From Sphingomonas mucosissima (GTDB taxonomy: Bacteria; Pseudomonadota; Alphaproteobacteria; Sphingomonadales; Sphingomonadaceae), in the NCBI RefSeq assembly GCF_002197665.1, contig NZ_NBBJ01000003.1, positions 62,001 through 126,000 of the forward strand: 64,000 bases of DNA. The letters are read 5' to 3'. Each line of letters opens with the position of its first letter. The stretch's first letter is position 1. Positions 39,087 to 47,720 of the stretch are shown here, piece by piece. Under the pieces are notes generated by a model. It was not told where the DNA came from. It worked only from the letters and a program-made list of their open reading frames with translations, and did no database searches. The translations under genes were made by a program, and so were the position numbers.

Positions 39087-39824
39087 CTAGCCGCGGAAAC
39101 TATCCTTGGCCGCGCGCCGTTCGCCCAATTGCTCGGCACTTGCCGCGCGCAAGAACGGGTTGGTGGCAAGTTCCTCGCCGATGGAGGTGGGGATCGTCGC
39201 CTCGCCAGCGGCGCGTGCGGCATCAACGCGCGCCATTCGCTCCCGGATGGCTTGGTTCTCGGGCTCGGCAACCAAGGCGTACCGGCCGTTCGACTGCGTA
39301 TATTCGTGCCCGCAGAAGACCCGCGTTTCCTCGGGCAGTTCCGCGTACCGGCGCATGTTGCCGAACATATCGGCGGGTGTGCCTTCGAAGAGCCGGCCAC
39401 AGCCCATGGCGAACAGCGTGTCGCCCGTGAAAATCACGGCATCATCGGCAAAGTGATACGCGACATGCCCCTGCGTATGGCCGGGCACCGTCATCACGGC
39501 GGCACGATGCTGGCCAAGCGACACGCTGTCGCCCTCCGCCACGCCCTGGTCGATCGCGCCGATCTTGGCCCTTTCCGCTTCCGGCCCAAGCACTTTCGCT
39601 CCAGTCGCGGCGACGATTGCGGCGTTGCCGCCGACATGGTCCGGGTGCCAGTGCGTGTTCCAGATCTCGTTGATGGTCCAGCCACGCGCAGCGGCGGCAT
39701 CAAGCAACGGCTGCGCCTCGCCCGGGTCGATCACCATGGTCGCGCCGCTGTCCGGATCATGGACCAGCCAGCTGTAATTGTCGCTAAGCACGGGCACGCG
39801 AACGATCTCAAGTGCCGATGGCAT
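39087..39824 (-). CDS. gloB: Hydroxyacylglutathione hydrolase (glyoxalase II)
   Basis: Hydrolyses S-D-lactoylglutathione to D-lactate and glutathione, the second step of methylglyoxal detoxification. The 245-residue metallo-beta-lactamase-fold protein has THWHPDHVGG, VPGHTQGHVAYHF, FTGDTLFAMGCGRLFEGTP, and FCGHEYTQSNGRYA, the complete dinuclear metal set of GloB. ATG 39824 has AGGGG at a suitable distance; the preceding ATG at 39827 is also possible. It follows the VOC and gloA genes with a short overlap, so the three form an operon. Confidence 0.93.
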   Translation of the reverse strand: MPSALEIVRVPVLSDNYSWLVHDPDSGATMVIDPGEAQPLLDAAAARGWTINEIWNTHWHPDHVGGNAAIVAATGAKVLGPEAERAKIGAIDQGVAEGDSVSLGQHRAAVMTVPGHTQGHVAYHFADDAVIFTGDTLFAMGCGRLFEGTPADMFGNMRRYAELPEETRVFCGHEYTQSNGRYALVAEPENQAIRERMARVDAARAAGEATIPTSIGEELATNPFLRAASAEQLGERRAAKDSFRG

Positions 39825-40224
39825 CATAGCCCCTTTCATTGAACTCGATCAGGCAAAAGCCGTGACCAAAGGGATCCGCAAAGGTGGCGATCCGCCCGTA
39901 AGGTGCATCGCGTACACCGGTTTCGTCCACCGCTCCGGCAGCGATGGCCACCGAACGGGCAAAATCAAGATCGTCGACCGCTACGTCCAGGTGCACCGGC
40001 GTCCAGTGGCGGCGATAGTCGCGAACGCCGATCGATCCGGCGCCTGCCGGACTGCCGCCGTCCGCTTGGAGCAGATAGAGCGGCGCTTCCAAACCGAGCA
40101 ACTCGACGGCATGATCACCAATCCGGCGGCCGACCGTCAGCCCAAAAACCGCGCAGTAGAAATGCTCGGCCCGCGCGAGATCGGGAACATCAAGGTTCAC
40201 GATCAATCGCGCGGGCGCGGGCAT
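39808..40224 (-). CDS. VOC family (glyoxalase/bleomycin-resistance-like) protein
   Basis: A 138-residue vicinal-oxygen-chelate fold protein with two beta-alpha-beta3 halves (LIVNLDVPDLARAEHFYCAVFGL and VHLDVAVDDLDFARSVAIAAGA, ending DPFGHGFCLIEF). It lies between gloA and gloB. It starts by a TAATG overlap at the gloA stop, and its end overlaps the gloB start. Its own activity is unknown; the context suggests electrophile or aldehyde handling. Confidence 0.82.
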   Translation of the reverse strand: MPAPARLIVNLDVPDLARAEHFYCAVFGLTVGRRIGDHAVELLGLEAPLYLLQADGGSPAGAGSIGVRDYRRHWTPVHLDVAVDDLDFARSVAIAAGAVDETGVRDAPYGRIATFADPFGHGFCLIEFNERGYDAIGT

Positions 40225-40679
40225 TACCAGCTACCGGTGTTCGGCATCGAGGCCCAGGGCTCCTGAGGGGGCTTGGGGCCGTTGAGCTGAAGGAGCTCGA
40301 TGGAGATGCCGTCCGGCGTCTTCACGAATGCCATGTAACCGTCCCTCGGCGGACGATGGACAGTATAGCCCGCGTCGAGCACCGCCTGGCACGTCGCATA
40401 GATATCGTCGCAATCATAAGCGAGATGCCCGAAGTTGCGACCGCCGGTATATTCCTCCGGCGCGCTGCCGTCCTCGGGCGGCCAATTATAGGTCAGTTCA
40501 ACCTCGGCATGGGCGCGCTCGCCCGGGCCGCGCATATCCTCAGGCGTGGCGAGGAAGATCAGCGTGAAGCGGCCTGCCTCGCTATCCATGCGGCGGACTT
40601 CCTTCAGCCCAAGCACTTCAAAAAAGGCAATTGTCTTTTCCGGATCGGTGACCCGGATCATGGTATGGAGATAGCGCAT
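40224..40679 (-). CDS. gloA: Lactoylglutathione lyase (glyoxalase I)
   Basis: Isomerises the hemithioacetal of methylglyoxal and glutathione to S-lactoylglutathione. The 151-residue VOC protein shows the expected metal residues: H5 (RYLHTMIRV), E in AEVELTYNW, H in FGHLAYDCDDI, E in GISIELLQL. SLGLKEVRRMDSEAGRFTLIF-like sequence (FFEVLGLKEVRRMDSEAG) follows the GloA pattern. First gene of the gloA-VOC-gloB operon. It lies 13 bp after the TPR gene on the same strand. Confidence 0.92.
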   Translation of the reverse strand: MRYLHTMIRVTDPEKTIAFFEVLGLKEVRRMDSEAGRFTLIFLATPEDMRGPGERAHAEVELTYNWPPEDGSAPEEYTGGRNFGHLAYDCDDIYATCQAVLDAGYTVHRPPRDGYMAFVKTPDGISIELLQLNGPKPPQEPWASMPNTGSW

Positions 40680-40692
40680 CGATCCTCCGGTT

Positions 40693-41406
40693 TTACTTCT
40701 GTTCGCCAGCAGCGAACTGGCTCAACGCACGAGCCGCGGATTGGCCCGCAGGTCGATCGGGCGCTAGTCGGGCAGCCTCCGTCCAGCCAGCCTTGGCGCC
40801 GGCTTCGTCGCCGCTCGCGGCCGCAATGTTGCCAGCTTCCAATTGCACCTGCGCATCGTCAGCTGACCGGCGCAGCGCCTGAGCTATGTCCGCCTTCGCG
40901 CGTGCCAGATCGCCGGTGCGCCGCGCCAACGTTGCCGAAAGCAGCCACGCCAGCGGATCGTCCGCCGCATCTTTGAGCCCCAGATCGAGATCGCCCCGCG
41001 CCGGCTTGGTCTCGCCCAGCGCCACCAGCGCACGGGCTCGATCAAGCGCCGCTTCGCCGCGATCCAGGCCCTTCAGCGTTCCGGCAGCCAGCGCTGCGTC
41101 GAGCGCCGCACGCGCCTTGGCCGGCTCCTGCCCTGCCAGCCACGCATTGCCCGCCTGCGCCCAATAGCGCGCGGAGAGGCCATCCCGCGCCAACTCAGAC
41201 GCACGCGCCGCCTCTTCAAAGGCCGGCGCTGCCTCGACAAACCTGTCCTGCCCCGCCAGCGCGATCCCCAAGCACACACGCCCACCAACGCTGCGATCGG
41301 CAATGGCGCGCCGTTCCGCCGCGACGGGGTCACTCGCAGCCAACGTGGTGCAGCTTTCCGCCGGCGGCGGAGCAGCCGCCTGTAACGCCAGACCCAGCAG
41401 GATCAT
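40693..41406 (-). CDS. Exported TPR-like repeat protein
   Basis: A 237-residue protein with a short hydrophobic start (MILLGLALQAAAPPPAESC, possible signal or anchor) and a chain of Ala/Leu/Asp-rich helical pairs. At least four TPR-like units are visible (AFEEAARASELARDGLSARYWAQAG, ALDAALAAGTLKGLDRGEAALDRARAL, DIAQALRRSADDAQVQLEAGNIAAASGDEAGAKAGWTEAARLAPD). It probably serves as a protein-interaction scaffold. The ATG at 41406 overlaps the stop of the upstream hydrolase (ATGA). Confidence 0.75.
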   Translation of the reverse strand: MILLGLALQAAAPPPAESCTTLAASDPVAAERRAIADRSVGGRVCLGIALAGQDRFVEAAPAFEEAARASELARDGLSARYWAQAGNAWLAGQEPAKARAALDAALAAGTLKGLDRGEAALDRARALVALGETKPARGDLDLGLKDAADDPLAWLLSATLARRTGDLARAKADIAQALRRSADDAQVQLEAGNIAAASGDEAGAKAGWTEAARLAPDRPAGQSAARALSQFAAGEQK

Positions 41407-42119
41407 CGCAGCACATCCTCCACGCTGCGGATCAGCAAGGCGACGTCCTCGTCGCGCGACAAGCGGTGGTAGCCATTCTTCACCAGCGTCACCTGTACAT
41501 CGTCCGAGCGGATGAGCTCTGCGAGGCGCACCGATTGCGCCCATGGAACGTCCGGATCACGCTGTCCGTGGATCAGCCGCACCGGGCAGTCGAGCGCAAC
41601 GGGCCCGTGCATCAGGCGGCTGGCTTCGCCCGCCTGCCAGAAGCGGCGCGTGTAAACCGTCGGCTGCGGCCCATAGGGGTTCGGGCGCTCAAGCCGCCCG
41701 TGCTGCAGGATGTAGAGCTTCTCTTCCTGGCTGAAGCCCCAGTCGGTGAAATCGGGCGCCGCCGCGATCCCCACCAAGGCCGCGACGCGGTCGGGCCGGG
41801 CAAGTGCCGCGAGGAGCATGATCCAGCCGCCCATGGAAGAGCCGACCAGCACCACCGGCCCCTCTACGGCATGGTCGATCATGGCCAGCGCATCGTCGCG
41901 CCAGTCGGTGAGGGATTGCTCCTCGAACGCTCCCTCGCTGGCGCCGCAGCCGGCATAATCGAACCGAAGGAAAGCGCGACCAGCTTCTCTCGCCCACTTC
42001 TCCAGCGCCAGCGCCTTGGTGCCGGTCATGTCCGAAGCATAGCCTGGGAGAAAGACGATTGTCGGGCCGCTGCCCTGGGTGAGATGATAAGCGAGACGCG
42101 GGCGCTGCGGGGAAGTCAT
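41403..42119 (-). CDS. Alpha/beta hydrolase (thioesterase/lipase-like)
   Basis: A 238-residue cytoplasmic serine hydrolase. The catalytic Ser is in VLVGSSMGGWIMLL (G-x-S-x-G), with an acid region HGQRDPDVPW and a His in GYHRLSRDED near the end. The N-terminal LPGYASDMTGTKALALEKWARE and FDYAGCGASEGAFEEQSL are close to the ABHD10/palmitoyl-thioesterase-like group. Substrate unknown. It is followed by the TPR gene with overlapping stop and start. Confidence 0.85.
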   Translation of the reverse strand: MTSPQRPRLAYHLTQGSGPTIVFLPGYASDMTGTKALALEKWAREAGRAFLRFDYAGCGASEGAFEEQSLTDWRDDALAMIDHAVEGPVVLVGSSMGGWIMLLAALARPDRVAALVGIAAAPDFTDWGFSQEEKLYILQHGRLERPNPYGPQPTVYTRRFWQAGEASRLMHGPVALDCPVRLIHGQRDPDVPWAQSVRLAELIRSDDVQVTLVKNGYHRLSRDEDVALLIRSVEDVLR

Positions 42120-42181
42120 GTGCCGCGATGTAGCGACGGGCAGGCGCGAGCGAAAGGCAGCGTTCTCCGCCCCGCGCGCCG

Positions 42182-42436
42182 TCAGATCACATATTCGACC
42201 GTCTTCTGCTGCGTTTCCGCGTCGCGCTTCGCCGTGCGCTTGGCGACCATCTCCGCGTGGAGCTCCGCGATGGTGCGGCTGCCGGTGGTCTTGCAGGCAA
42301 AGGGCAGTACAGCGTGAACCAGCGCGCCCATGCCACCGATCATCATCCGGGTACCGAACCGCCCAGCGACACCGAAATGCTCGACGTAGCTCTCACCAAC
42401 GGACGCGGGATGGTCGAGAAACAGGCGACGCAGCAT
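42182..42436 (-). CDS. DUF6356 family protein
   Basis: An 84-residue protein beginning MLRRLFLDHPASVGESYVEHFGVAGRFG, with a hydrophobic segment MMIGGMGALVHAVLPFACKTTGS that could be one membrane helix. The Lys-rich C-terminus (EMVAKRTAKRDAETQQKTVEYVI) is probably cytoplasmic. From memory this matches DUF6356, found mainly in sphingomonads and relatives, function unknown. The ATG at 42436 follows AGGA. It lies 31 bp after the Mur ligase stop on the same strand. Confidence 0.72.
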   Translation of the reverse strand: MLRRLFLDHPASVGESYVEHFGVAGRFGTRMMIGGMGALVHAVLPFACKTTGSRTIAELHAEMVAKRTAKRDAETQQKTVEYVI

Positions 42437-42467
42437 CGATTCTTCCTGATGAATTCGTTGTTGTCGA

Positions 42468-43877
42468 TCAGGCGACACTATCACGTGCGCCGAGTTGTGC
42501 CACCATGTCAGCGGCGAGCAGCGGCAGGGTGTCGTCGCGTGCGCCCATCACCACGATACGGTCACCGGGCCGGGCGTTGGCCACCAGATGCGCGGCCGCC
42601 GCGGCGCGCTCCGGAATGTGCCGGGCATTGCCGCCGCCGATCAGGAAGTCGTTGACGATATCGCCGCTCGTCACCTCGCGGTTTACGGTGCCGCCCTGGT
42701 ACACCGGGTCTGGAAGGACGAGCAGATCGTCCGCCCTTAGCCCTTGGGCAAAGGTATCAACCAGTTCTTTTCGCATGCTTTTCAGCGGGCCGTAGCCATG
42801 CGGCTGGAACAGCACGAGGAGCCGGCCGGCGAAGGCGTGGAGCGTGGCAAGGGTGGCGGCGATCTTGTCCGGGTTGTGCCCGAAATCATCGATCACTGCG
42901 ACGCCGCCCGCCTCCCCGATCAGGTCGAAGCGGCGCTTCAGGCCAGTGTAGCGGGCGATCGCAGCCCCTGCCGCGTCGAACGGCACGCCTGCGGCAAGCG
43001 CCGCGCCGATCGCCGCCAGCGCGTTCGCGACATTGTGTTTCCCGGGGACGTTCAGCCTCATCCGTGCGTCACGCAGGGTGAAAGAAACGGCAAACGGCTC
43101 TTCCACAATATCTGTTGGGGTTAGATCGGCCTCGCCGTTCAGCGCAAAGGTGGTGACCCGATCGCGCGGCAGGCGCATCGCCAGCGCGGCGGCGTCAGGG
43201 TTGCCCGCATTGACGATCGCGTGGCCCGCCTTGGCGATAAAGTCGCCGAACAGCACGTTCAGCTCTTCCAGCGTTTTGTGATCGAGGCTGACGTTGTTCA
43301 GCACCGCGACCCGCGGTGCATAAAGCGCAATCGAGCCATCGCTTTCGTCGACTTCGCTGACGTAAGGATCGCCGGCACCGACCAGCGCGCTGGCGAAGGG
43401 ACGGTCGGCGCCGGCGAAGTCCTTCATGACAGCACCGTTCATGACAGTGGGGTCGAGCCCGGCATCGTGGAGGATGCGCGCGATCATGCCGGTGACGGTG
43501 GACTTGCCGCTGGTGCCCGCCACGCCGATCGGCAGGCCGCTGGCGTTGAAGAGCGCCGCGTTCAGTTCAGCACGACTCATGCGCCGGCAACCCAGCCGGT
43601 TGGCCGCGACGATATCCGCCACTGTCGCCTCGACCGCGGCGGAGGCGACGACGATCTGGTCCGGCGACACGATGCCGCTGCCGTCCTGCGGAAAGAGGCG
43701 GACGCCCTTGGCTTCAAGGTCGGCGAACTTGGCCGGCACCCGCCCCTGATCAAGCCCGCGATCGGAGCCGGCGACGCTGGCCCCGCGCCCCGCGAGGATC
43801 ATCGCGAGCGGCATCATGCCGGAGCCGCCGACGCCCACGAAAAAGAAGGATTGTCCTGCGATGTTGCCGTCCTGCAT
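42468..43877 (-). CDS. Mur ligase family protein, probable Mpl-type (murein peptide ligase)
   Basis: A 469-residue Mur ligase. Order: Rossmann-like N-domain (VGVGGSGMMPLAMILAGRGASVAGSDRG), ATPase domain with P-loop GTSGKSTV at about 121-128, then DFGHNPDKIAATL and GARDDTLPLLA in the C-domain. Mpl attaches recovered L-Ala-gamma-D-Glu-mDap to UDP-MurNAc, while MurC adds L-Ala. The nearby LD-carboxypeptidase, which makes that tripeptide in recycling, favours Mpl. The P-loop is GTSGKST, not the usual GTHGKTT, which is odd for either. It is divergent from the carboxypeptidase across 71 bp. Confidence 0.82.
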   Translation of the reverse strand: MQDGNIAGQSFFFVGVGGSGMMPLAMILAGRGASVAGSDRGLDQGRVPAKFADLEAKGVRLFPQDGSGIVSPDQIVVASAAVEATVADIVAANRLGCRRMSRAELNAALFNASGLPIGVAGTSGKSTVTGMIARILHDAGLDPTVMNGAVMKDFAGADRPFASALVGAGDPYVSEVDESDGSIALYAPRVAVLNNVSLDHKTLEELNVLFGDFIAKAGHAIVNAGNPDAAALAMRLPRDRVTTFALNGEADLTPTDIVEEPFAVSFTLRDARMRLNVPGKHNVANALAAIGAALAAGVPFDAAGAAIARYTGLKRRFDLIGEAGGVAVIDDFGHNPDKIAATLATLHAFAGRLLVLFQPHGYGPLKSMRKELVDTFAQGLRADDLLVLPDPVYQGGTVNREVTSGDIVNDFLIGGGNARHIPERAAAAAHLVANARPGDRIVVMGARDDTLPLLAADMVAQLGARDSVA

Positions 43878-43948
43878 GGCCGCGCGCTATCGCCGCGCGC
43901 AGCAACGGGCAAGGCGAAGGCGGCGACACGGATGAAGATCGGGCCCTC

Positions 43949-44770
43949 ATGAAGATCGGAATCGTCGCGCCGGCGAACACGGCCAATCCGCAGATGGTGG
44001 CGCCGCTGACCGCTTATGCCGCGCTCGCCTATCCCGAGGTCGATCTGATCTTCCACCCGCAATGCTGGGAAAGCGACGGCCATTTCGCTGGGCCGGACGC
44101 TCGACGCGCGGCGGCTTTCCTGGAGTTCGCCAACGATCCCGCGTTTGACGCGATCTGGTTCGCGCGCGGCGGCTATGGCTCGAACCGCATTCTCGCGCAG
44201 GTCATGCCGCAGCTGAACGATGCGGCGCGGCGCAAGAAATATGTCGGCTATTCCGACATGGGCTTCATGCTGGGTGCGCTCTATGCTCGGCGCATCGGGC
44301 GCGTGGCGCATGGCCCGATGCCGACCGACATCCTGCGCAGCTCGGGCGGCGGCGACGCCACGGTGGCGCGCGCGCTCGGCTGGATTGCGCGCGGTGAGCG
44401 CCAGGGGCTGGAGCCGGGCCTTGGCAAGCGCCCGGCGGCGGCGTTCAACCTCGCCATTCTCGGATCGCTGATCGGCACGCCGTGGTTGCCCGACCTCACC
44501 GATCACGAAGTGCTGATCGAGGAAGTGTCCGAGCCGATGTACAATATCGACCGACTGCTCTTCACCATGGCGAACGCCACGCAGCTGCGCGGGATCGCCG
44601 GCGTGCGGCTTGGGGCAGTGACGGGGGTGAAGGACAACACGCCGCCGTGGGGCGAGACGCTGTCTGCCATGATGCAGCGCTGGTGCCGCGACATGGGGGT
44701 GCCGTTTCTGGGGCAAGCGGAGATCGGGCACACGCAGACCAACCGGGTGGTGCCGTTCGGGATGGCGTGA
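43949..44770 (+). CDS. ldcA: LD-carboxypeptidase (S66 family)
   Basis: Cleaves the terminal D-Ala from recycled murein tetrapeptides in the cytoplasm, giving the tripeptide used by Mpl. The 273-residue S66 protein has the nucleophile Ser102 in KKYVGYSDMGF, preceded by the FARGGYGSNR loop, and a later E/H region (IEEVSEPMYNIDRLL, GHTQTNRVVPFG). It is divergent from the Mur ligase, so the two recycling enzymes share a promoter region. Intergenic repeats follow its stop. Confidence 0.88.
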   Translation: MKIGIVAPANTANPQMVAPLTAYAALAYPEVDLIFHPQCWESDGHFAGPDARRAAAFLEFANDPAFDAIWFARGGYGSNRILAQVMPQLNDAARRKKYVGYSDMGFMLGALYARRIGRVAHGPMPTDILRSSGGGDATVARALGWIARGERQGLEPGLGKRPAAAFNLAILGSLIGTPWLPDLTDHEVLIEEVSEPMYNIDRLLFTMANATQLRGIAGVRLGAVTGVKDNTPPWGETLSAMMQRWCRDMGVPFLGQAEIGHTQTNRVVPFGMA

Positions 44771-44780
44771 GGCGCTTTCC

Positions 44781-44880
44781 CGACCCTGTTCGTGCTGAGC
44801 CTGTCGAGGCAAATGTTCGCCCCGGGTGGCTCGCGTGGGGCACGCCCTGGACAGGCCCAGGGCGAAAGGTGAATAGGGTT
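44781..44880. repeat. Intergenic inverted repeat, family B
   Basis: The left arm reads CCTGTTCGTGCTGAGCCTGT and the right arm, inverted, contains CTGGACAGGCCCAGGGCGAA, separated by about 35 bases. CTGAGCCTGTCGAGG-type repeats (inverted GACAGGCTCAG) are widespread intergenic elements in alphaproteobacteria, from established knowledge. It directly precedes a family A copy. Confidence 0.75.
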
Positions 44881-44889
44881 CTCAGTCTT

Positions 44890-44983
44890 CGTCATTCCCG
44901 CGAAGGCGGGAATCCATAACCTCTGACGTCAGTTGCTCTCGCGAGACCTGCGCGTATGGATCCCCGCCTCCGCGAGGATGACG
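44890..44983. repeat. Intergenic inverted repeat, family A copy 2
   Basis: The left arm is CGTCATTCCCGCGAAGGCGG and the right arm ends CCTCCGCGAGGATGACG, with AATCCAT/ATGGATCC pointing inward. Same design as the copy at 27697 (inner hairpin CCCGCGAAGGCGGG). Confidence 0.85.
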
Positions 44984-45009
44984 TCAGAGTCGCGGGAGTG
45001 ACGGGGCTT

Positions 45010-45720
45010 TTACCCCGCCAGCGCCTCTGCCAGCCATGTCGGCGTCAGCGCATTGCCCAGATCCTCGACGCGGCGATGCTCCACCATCAGGCCAAGCTCG
45101 GGATAGGTCGCGCGGGTGCGGTTCCCCGGCTCGCCGAGCGGGGCCACGACCAGCCGCCGGTTCACCTTGGAGCGGTAATTCATCCGCGCCGTATTCTCCT
45201 GGCCGACATAGCAGCCCTTGGTGAAGCTGACGCCGTTCAGCTCGCGCGCATTGCATTCCAGCCACAAAGTCTCGGCGTTGCCGAGCTCCGCCATTCCTTC
45301 CGTCACCCCCAGTGATAGGCGGTGCGCCACCCACCCCTCCGCGGTCGCATTCGCGGGCGCGAACCAGCGCCGCCCCAGCGCGGCGAGTCGCGGATCGGGC
45401 ACGCCCGCGTCGCCATCGCGCGACCAGTGCACCGCCAGCGTATCGTCCCGCGCGATCGTGATCGCGCGGCGCAGGCGGTAGAGCGTCAGCCGCTTGGCCA
45501 GCGCGTCCGCCTGTTCGGCCTCGCAATCGAGCAACAGATCATCGCCATCCGCCCATATGATGAAGTCGAACAGCGCCTTGCCTTGCGGCGACAGCAGCGC
45601 CGCCCACACCGGCAGCCGGCCGGCAACGTCGTTCGTCACCAGCCCTTGCAGGAAGCCGCGCACGTCCTCCCCCGAAAGGCGGATAAGGGCGCGGTCTGCT
45701 AGAGTGGTAGCGTCGGTCAT
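45010..45720 (-). CDS. ygfZ: Folate-binding protein YgfZ (Fe-S assembly/repair, tRNA modification)
   Basis: A 236-residue YgfZ/CAF17/GcvT-like protein, involved with tetrahydrofolate in the repair or assembly of Fe-S enzymes such as MiaB. The hallmark motif KGCYVGQE (in [16 protein letters not shown], about residue 175) is intact with its cysteine. The N-terminus ([20 protein letters not shown]) and the C-terminal [15 protein letters not shown] also fit. It is divergent from pyrC, with 50 bp between the starts. Confidence 0.9.
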   Translation of the reverse strand: MTDATTLADRALIRLSGEDVRGFLQGLVTNDVAGRLPVWAALLSPQGKALFDFIIWADGDDLLLDCEAEQADALAKRLTLYRLRRAITIARDDTLAVHWSRDGDAGVPDPRLAALGRRWFAPANATAEGWVAHRLSLGVTEGMAELGNAETLWLECNARELNGVSFTKGCYVGQENTARMNYRSKVNRRLVVAPLGEPGNRTRATYPELGLMVEHRRVEDLGNALTPTWLAEALAG

Positions 45721-45770
45721 GCCGACAAGCTAGGGCGTCGCGCGCGCATTCCAAGCATCGCAGGACCCGC

Positions 45771-46808
45771 ATGACTGACCGCATCACCATCCGCCGCCCC
45801 GACGACTGGCACGTCCACCTGCGCGACGGCGCGATGCTGGAACTGGTCGCGCGCCACACCGCGCGCCAGTTCGCCCGCGCGATCATCATGCCGAACCTGA
45901 CACCGCCCGTGACGACCGCGGAGGCTGCGCGCGCCTATCGCGACCGTATCCTCGCCGCATTGCCAGCGGACGCAGGCTTCACGCCGCTGATGACCTGCTA
46001 CCTGACCGATCAGGCGGATGCCGACGCGATCGCCGGGGCGCATGCCGAGGGCGTGTTCACCGCGTGCAAGCTCTATCCCGCGCACGCCACCACCAATTCC
46101 GCGCATGGCGTGACCGACATCTTCGCGCTCGCCCCCGTGCTGGAGCGGATGCAGGCGATCGGCATGCCCTTGCTGATCCACGGCGAGGTGACCGACAAGT
46201 CAATCGACATCTTCGATCGCGAAGCGGTGTTCATCGATCGCATCCTGCGCCGACTGGTCAGCGACTTCCCCGCGCTGAAGATCGTGCTGGAGCACATCAC
46301 CACCGCCGAGGCGGCGCAATATGTCGCGGAAGCACCGGCCAATGTCGCGGCGACGATCACGCCGCAGCATTTGCTGATCAACCGCAACGCGATCTTCGAT
46401 GGCGGCATCCGCCCGCACGCTTATTGCCTGCCGGTCGCCAAGCGCGAGACGCATCGGCTGGCGGTGCGCAAGGCGGCGGTGTCGGGCTCGCCGAAGTTCT
46501 TCCTGGGCACCGACAGCGCGCCGCATGTGGTGGAGGCGAAGGAATCCTCCTGCGGCTGTGCCGGCATCTTCAATGCGCCGTTCGCGCTGGAGAGCTATCT
46601 CCGCGTGTTCGACGAGGATGGCGCGCTGGCGCATTTCGAGGCGTTCACCAGCGAGAATGGCGCGCGCTTCTACGGCCTGCCGCTGAACGACGGCACGGTG
46701 ACGCTGGAGCGCGTCGAGACGCGCGTGCCGGATCGGATCGGCGACGATGCGCTCTCGGTGGTGCCGTTCCATGCCGGCGAGACGCTCGGTTGGCGGATGG
46801 TAGGCTGA
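45771..46808 (+). CDS. pyrC: Dihydroorotase (homodimeric, PyrC type)
   Basis: Third enzyme of pyrimidine biosynthesis: reversibly cyclises N-carbamoyl-L-aspartate to dihydroorotate. The 345-residue, class II-like protein has the zinc residues in [10 protein letters not shown] (H14, H16), the carboxylated Lys in [19 protein letters not shown], further metal His in LIHGEV and LEHITTAE, and Asp in LGTDSAPH. Other pyr genes are not adjacent. An inverted repeat follows the stop. Confidence 0.95.
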   Translation: MTDRITIRRPDDWHVHLRDGAMLELVARHTARQFARAIIMPNLTPPVTTAEAARAYRDRILAALPADAGFTPLMTCYLTDQADADAIAGAHAEGVFTACKLYPAHATTNSAHGVTDIFALAPVLERMQAIGMPLLIHGEVTDKSIDIFDREAVFIDRILRRLVSDFPALKIVLEHITTAEAAQYVAEAPANVAATITPQHLLINRNAIFDGGIRPHAYCLPVAKRETHRLAVRKAAVSGSPKFFLGTDSAPHVVEAKESSCGCAGIFNAPFALESYLRVFDEDGALAHFEAFTSENGARFYGLPLNDGTVTLERVETRVPDRIGDDALSVVPFHAGETLGWRMVG

Positions 46809-46835
46809 GCGGCGAAACGCCCGCCAACAAGCAAC

Positions 46836-46937
46836 CGTCATCCCGGACGTGATCCGGGATCCAACCATCCGCGGGTGCTGCCGCTAGAGCCCCTAGCCCC
46901 CGCCCTCGCGGCACCATGGATCCCGGAGCAAGTTCAG
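46836..46937. repeat. Intergenic inverted repeat, family A-like copy 3
   Basis: The left arm CCGTCATCCCGGACGTGATCC continues GGGATCCA; the right arm starts ATGGATCCCGGAGCAAG and decays toward its end. It is a more diverged member with a different inner hairpin than the copies at 27697 and 44890. Confidence 0.65.
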
Positions 46938-46969
46938 GGGCCACGGAGTATCGGGTGTGTCGCCGCGCC

Positions 46970-47263
46970 TCAGCGCAGGCGATGAACCAACGCGATCACA
47001 TATTCGTAGGCGGAACGGTCCTCGGCGGCGAAGCGCGCGGTCAGCGCCGCCGCATCGCCCTCCACCGTGCGCGAGCGGAACAGCGCGAGTTGGAACGCCT
47101 TGCGCTCCGCGGCACAGGCCTGTTCCGTCTGGAGCGCGACCGTGGCCGGGGTGCCGCTACTCGCCATGGCGACCTGCGTGAAATCCTCGAGGCAGGCATA
47201 CCAGGCGTCGCGCTCCGGCAGGGCAGGCGCCGCTACGGCAAGCGATAGCGCAATCGCGATCAT
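46970..47263 (-). CDS. Small exported protein of unknown function
   Basis: A 97-residue protein: a signal peptide (MIAIALSLAVAAPALP, short) then a helical domain with two cysteines (AWYACLEDFTQVAMAS, QTEQACAAERKAF), ending AYEYVIALVHRLR. The two cysteines sit about 27 residues apart as if bridged. No family is recognised. The ATG at 47263 is preceded by a poor ribosome site; an in-frame TTG at 47275 would add four residues. It lies downstream of clpS on the same strand. Confidence 0.6.
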   Translation of the reverse strand: MIAIALSLAVAAPALPERDAWYACLEDFTQVAMASSGTPATVALQTEQACAAERKAFQLALFRSRTVEGDAAALTARFAAEDRSAYEYVIALVHRLR

Positions 47264-47282
47264 AGCGGCCGCCAAACGGCGT

Positions 47283-47642
47283 TCAGGCCTTTTCGAGCGT
47301 GCATTGCAGGGGATGCTGGTTGGCGCGGGCGAAGTCCATCACTTGCCCGACCTTCGTTTCTGCCACTTCGTAGCTGAACACGCCGCACACGCCGACACCC
47401 TTTTGGTGAACGTGCAGCATGACCCGAGTCGCTTCCTCCGCGTTCATGCGAAAGAAGCGCTGCAGGCACAGCACCACGAACTCCATCGGCGTATAATCGT
47501 CGTTGAGCATCAGCACGCGATAGGGGGTCGGCTCCTTCACCTTGGCGCGGGTGCGAGTTGCCACGCCAACGCCGGTGCCGCCGCCGTCCTCGCGGCCGCC
47601 ATCGTCCCGTCGTTCCGCCATGTCGATCTGAAAGCTGATCAT
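47283..47642 (-). CDS. clpS: ATP-dependent Clp protease adaptor ClpS
   Basis: N-recognin adaptor that delivers N-end-rule substrates to ClpAP. It has 119 residues with a disordered acidic/Gly N-terminal tail ([14 protein letters not shown]), then the core [27 protein letters not shown] with the N-degron pocket residues (NDDYTPM), and [21 protein letters not shown]. The ATG at 47642 (MISFQID) is the likely start. clpA is not adjacent. Confidence 0.93.
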   Translation of the reverse strand: MISFQIDMAERRDDGGREDGGGTGVGVATRTRAKVKEPTPYRVLMLNDDYTPMEFVVLCLQRFFRMNAEEATRVMLHVHQKGVGVCGVFSYEVAETKVGQVMDFARANQHPLQCTLEKA

Positions 47643-47720
47643 TGTCACCGCCTGAAATATGGCATGCCGTGTTTCGAGGGCAAGGCCCGAGCGCCGCCCG
47701 CGCATAGTCTGTTGGGGCGT

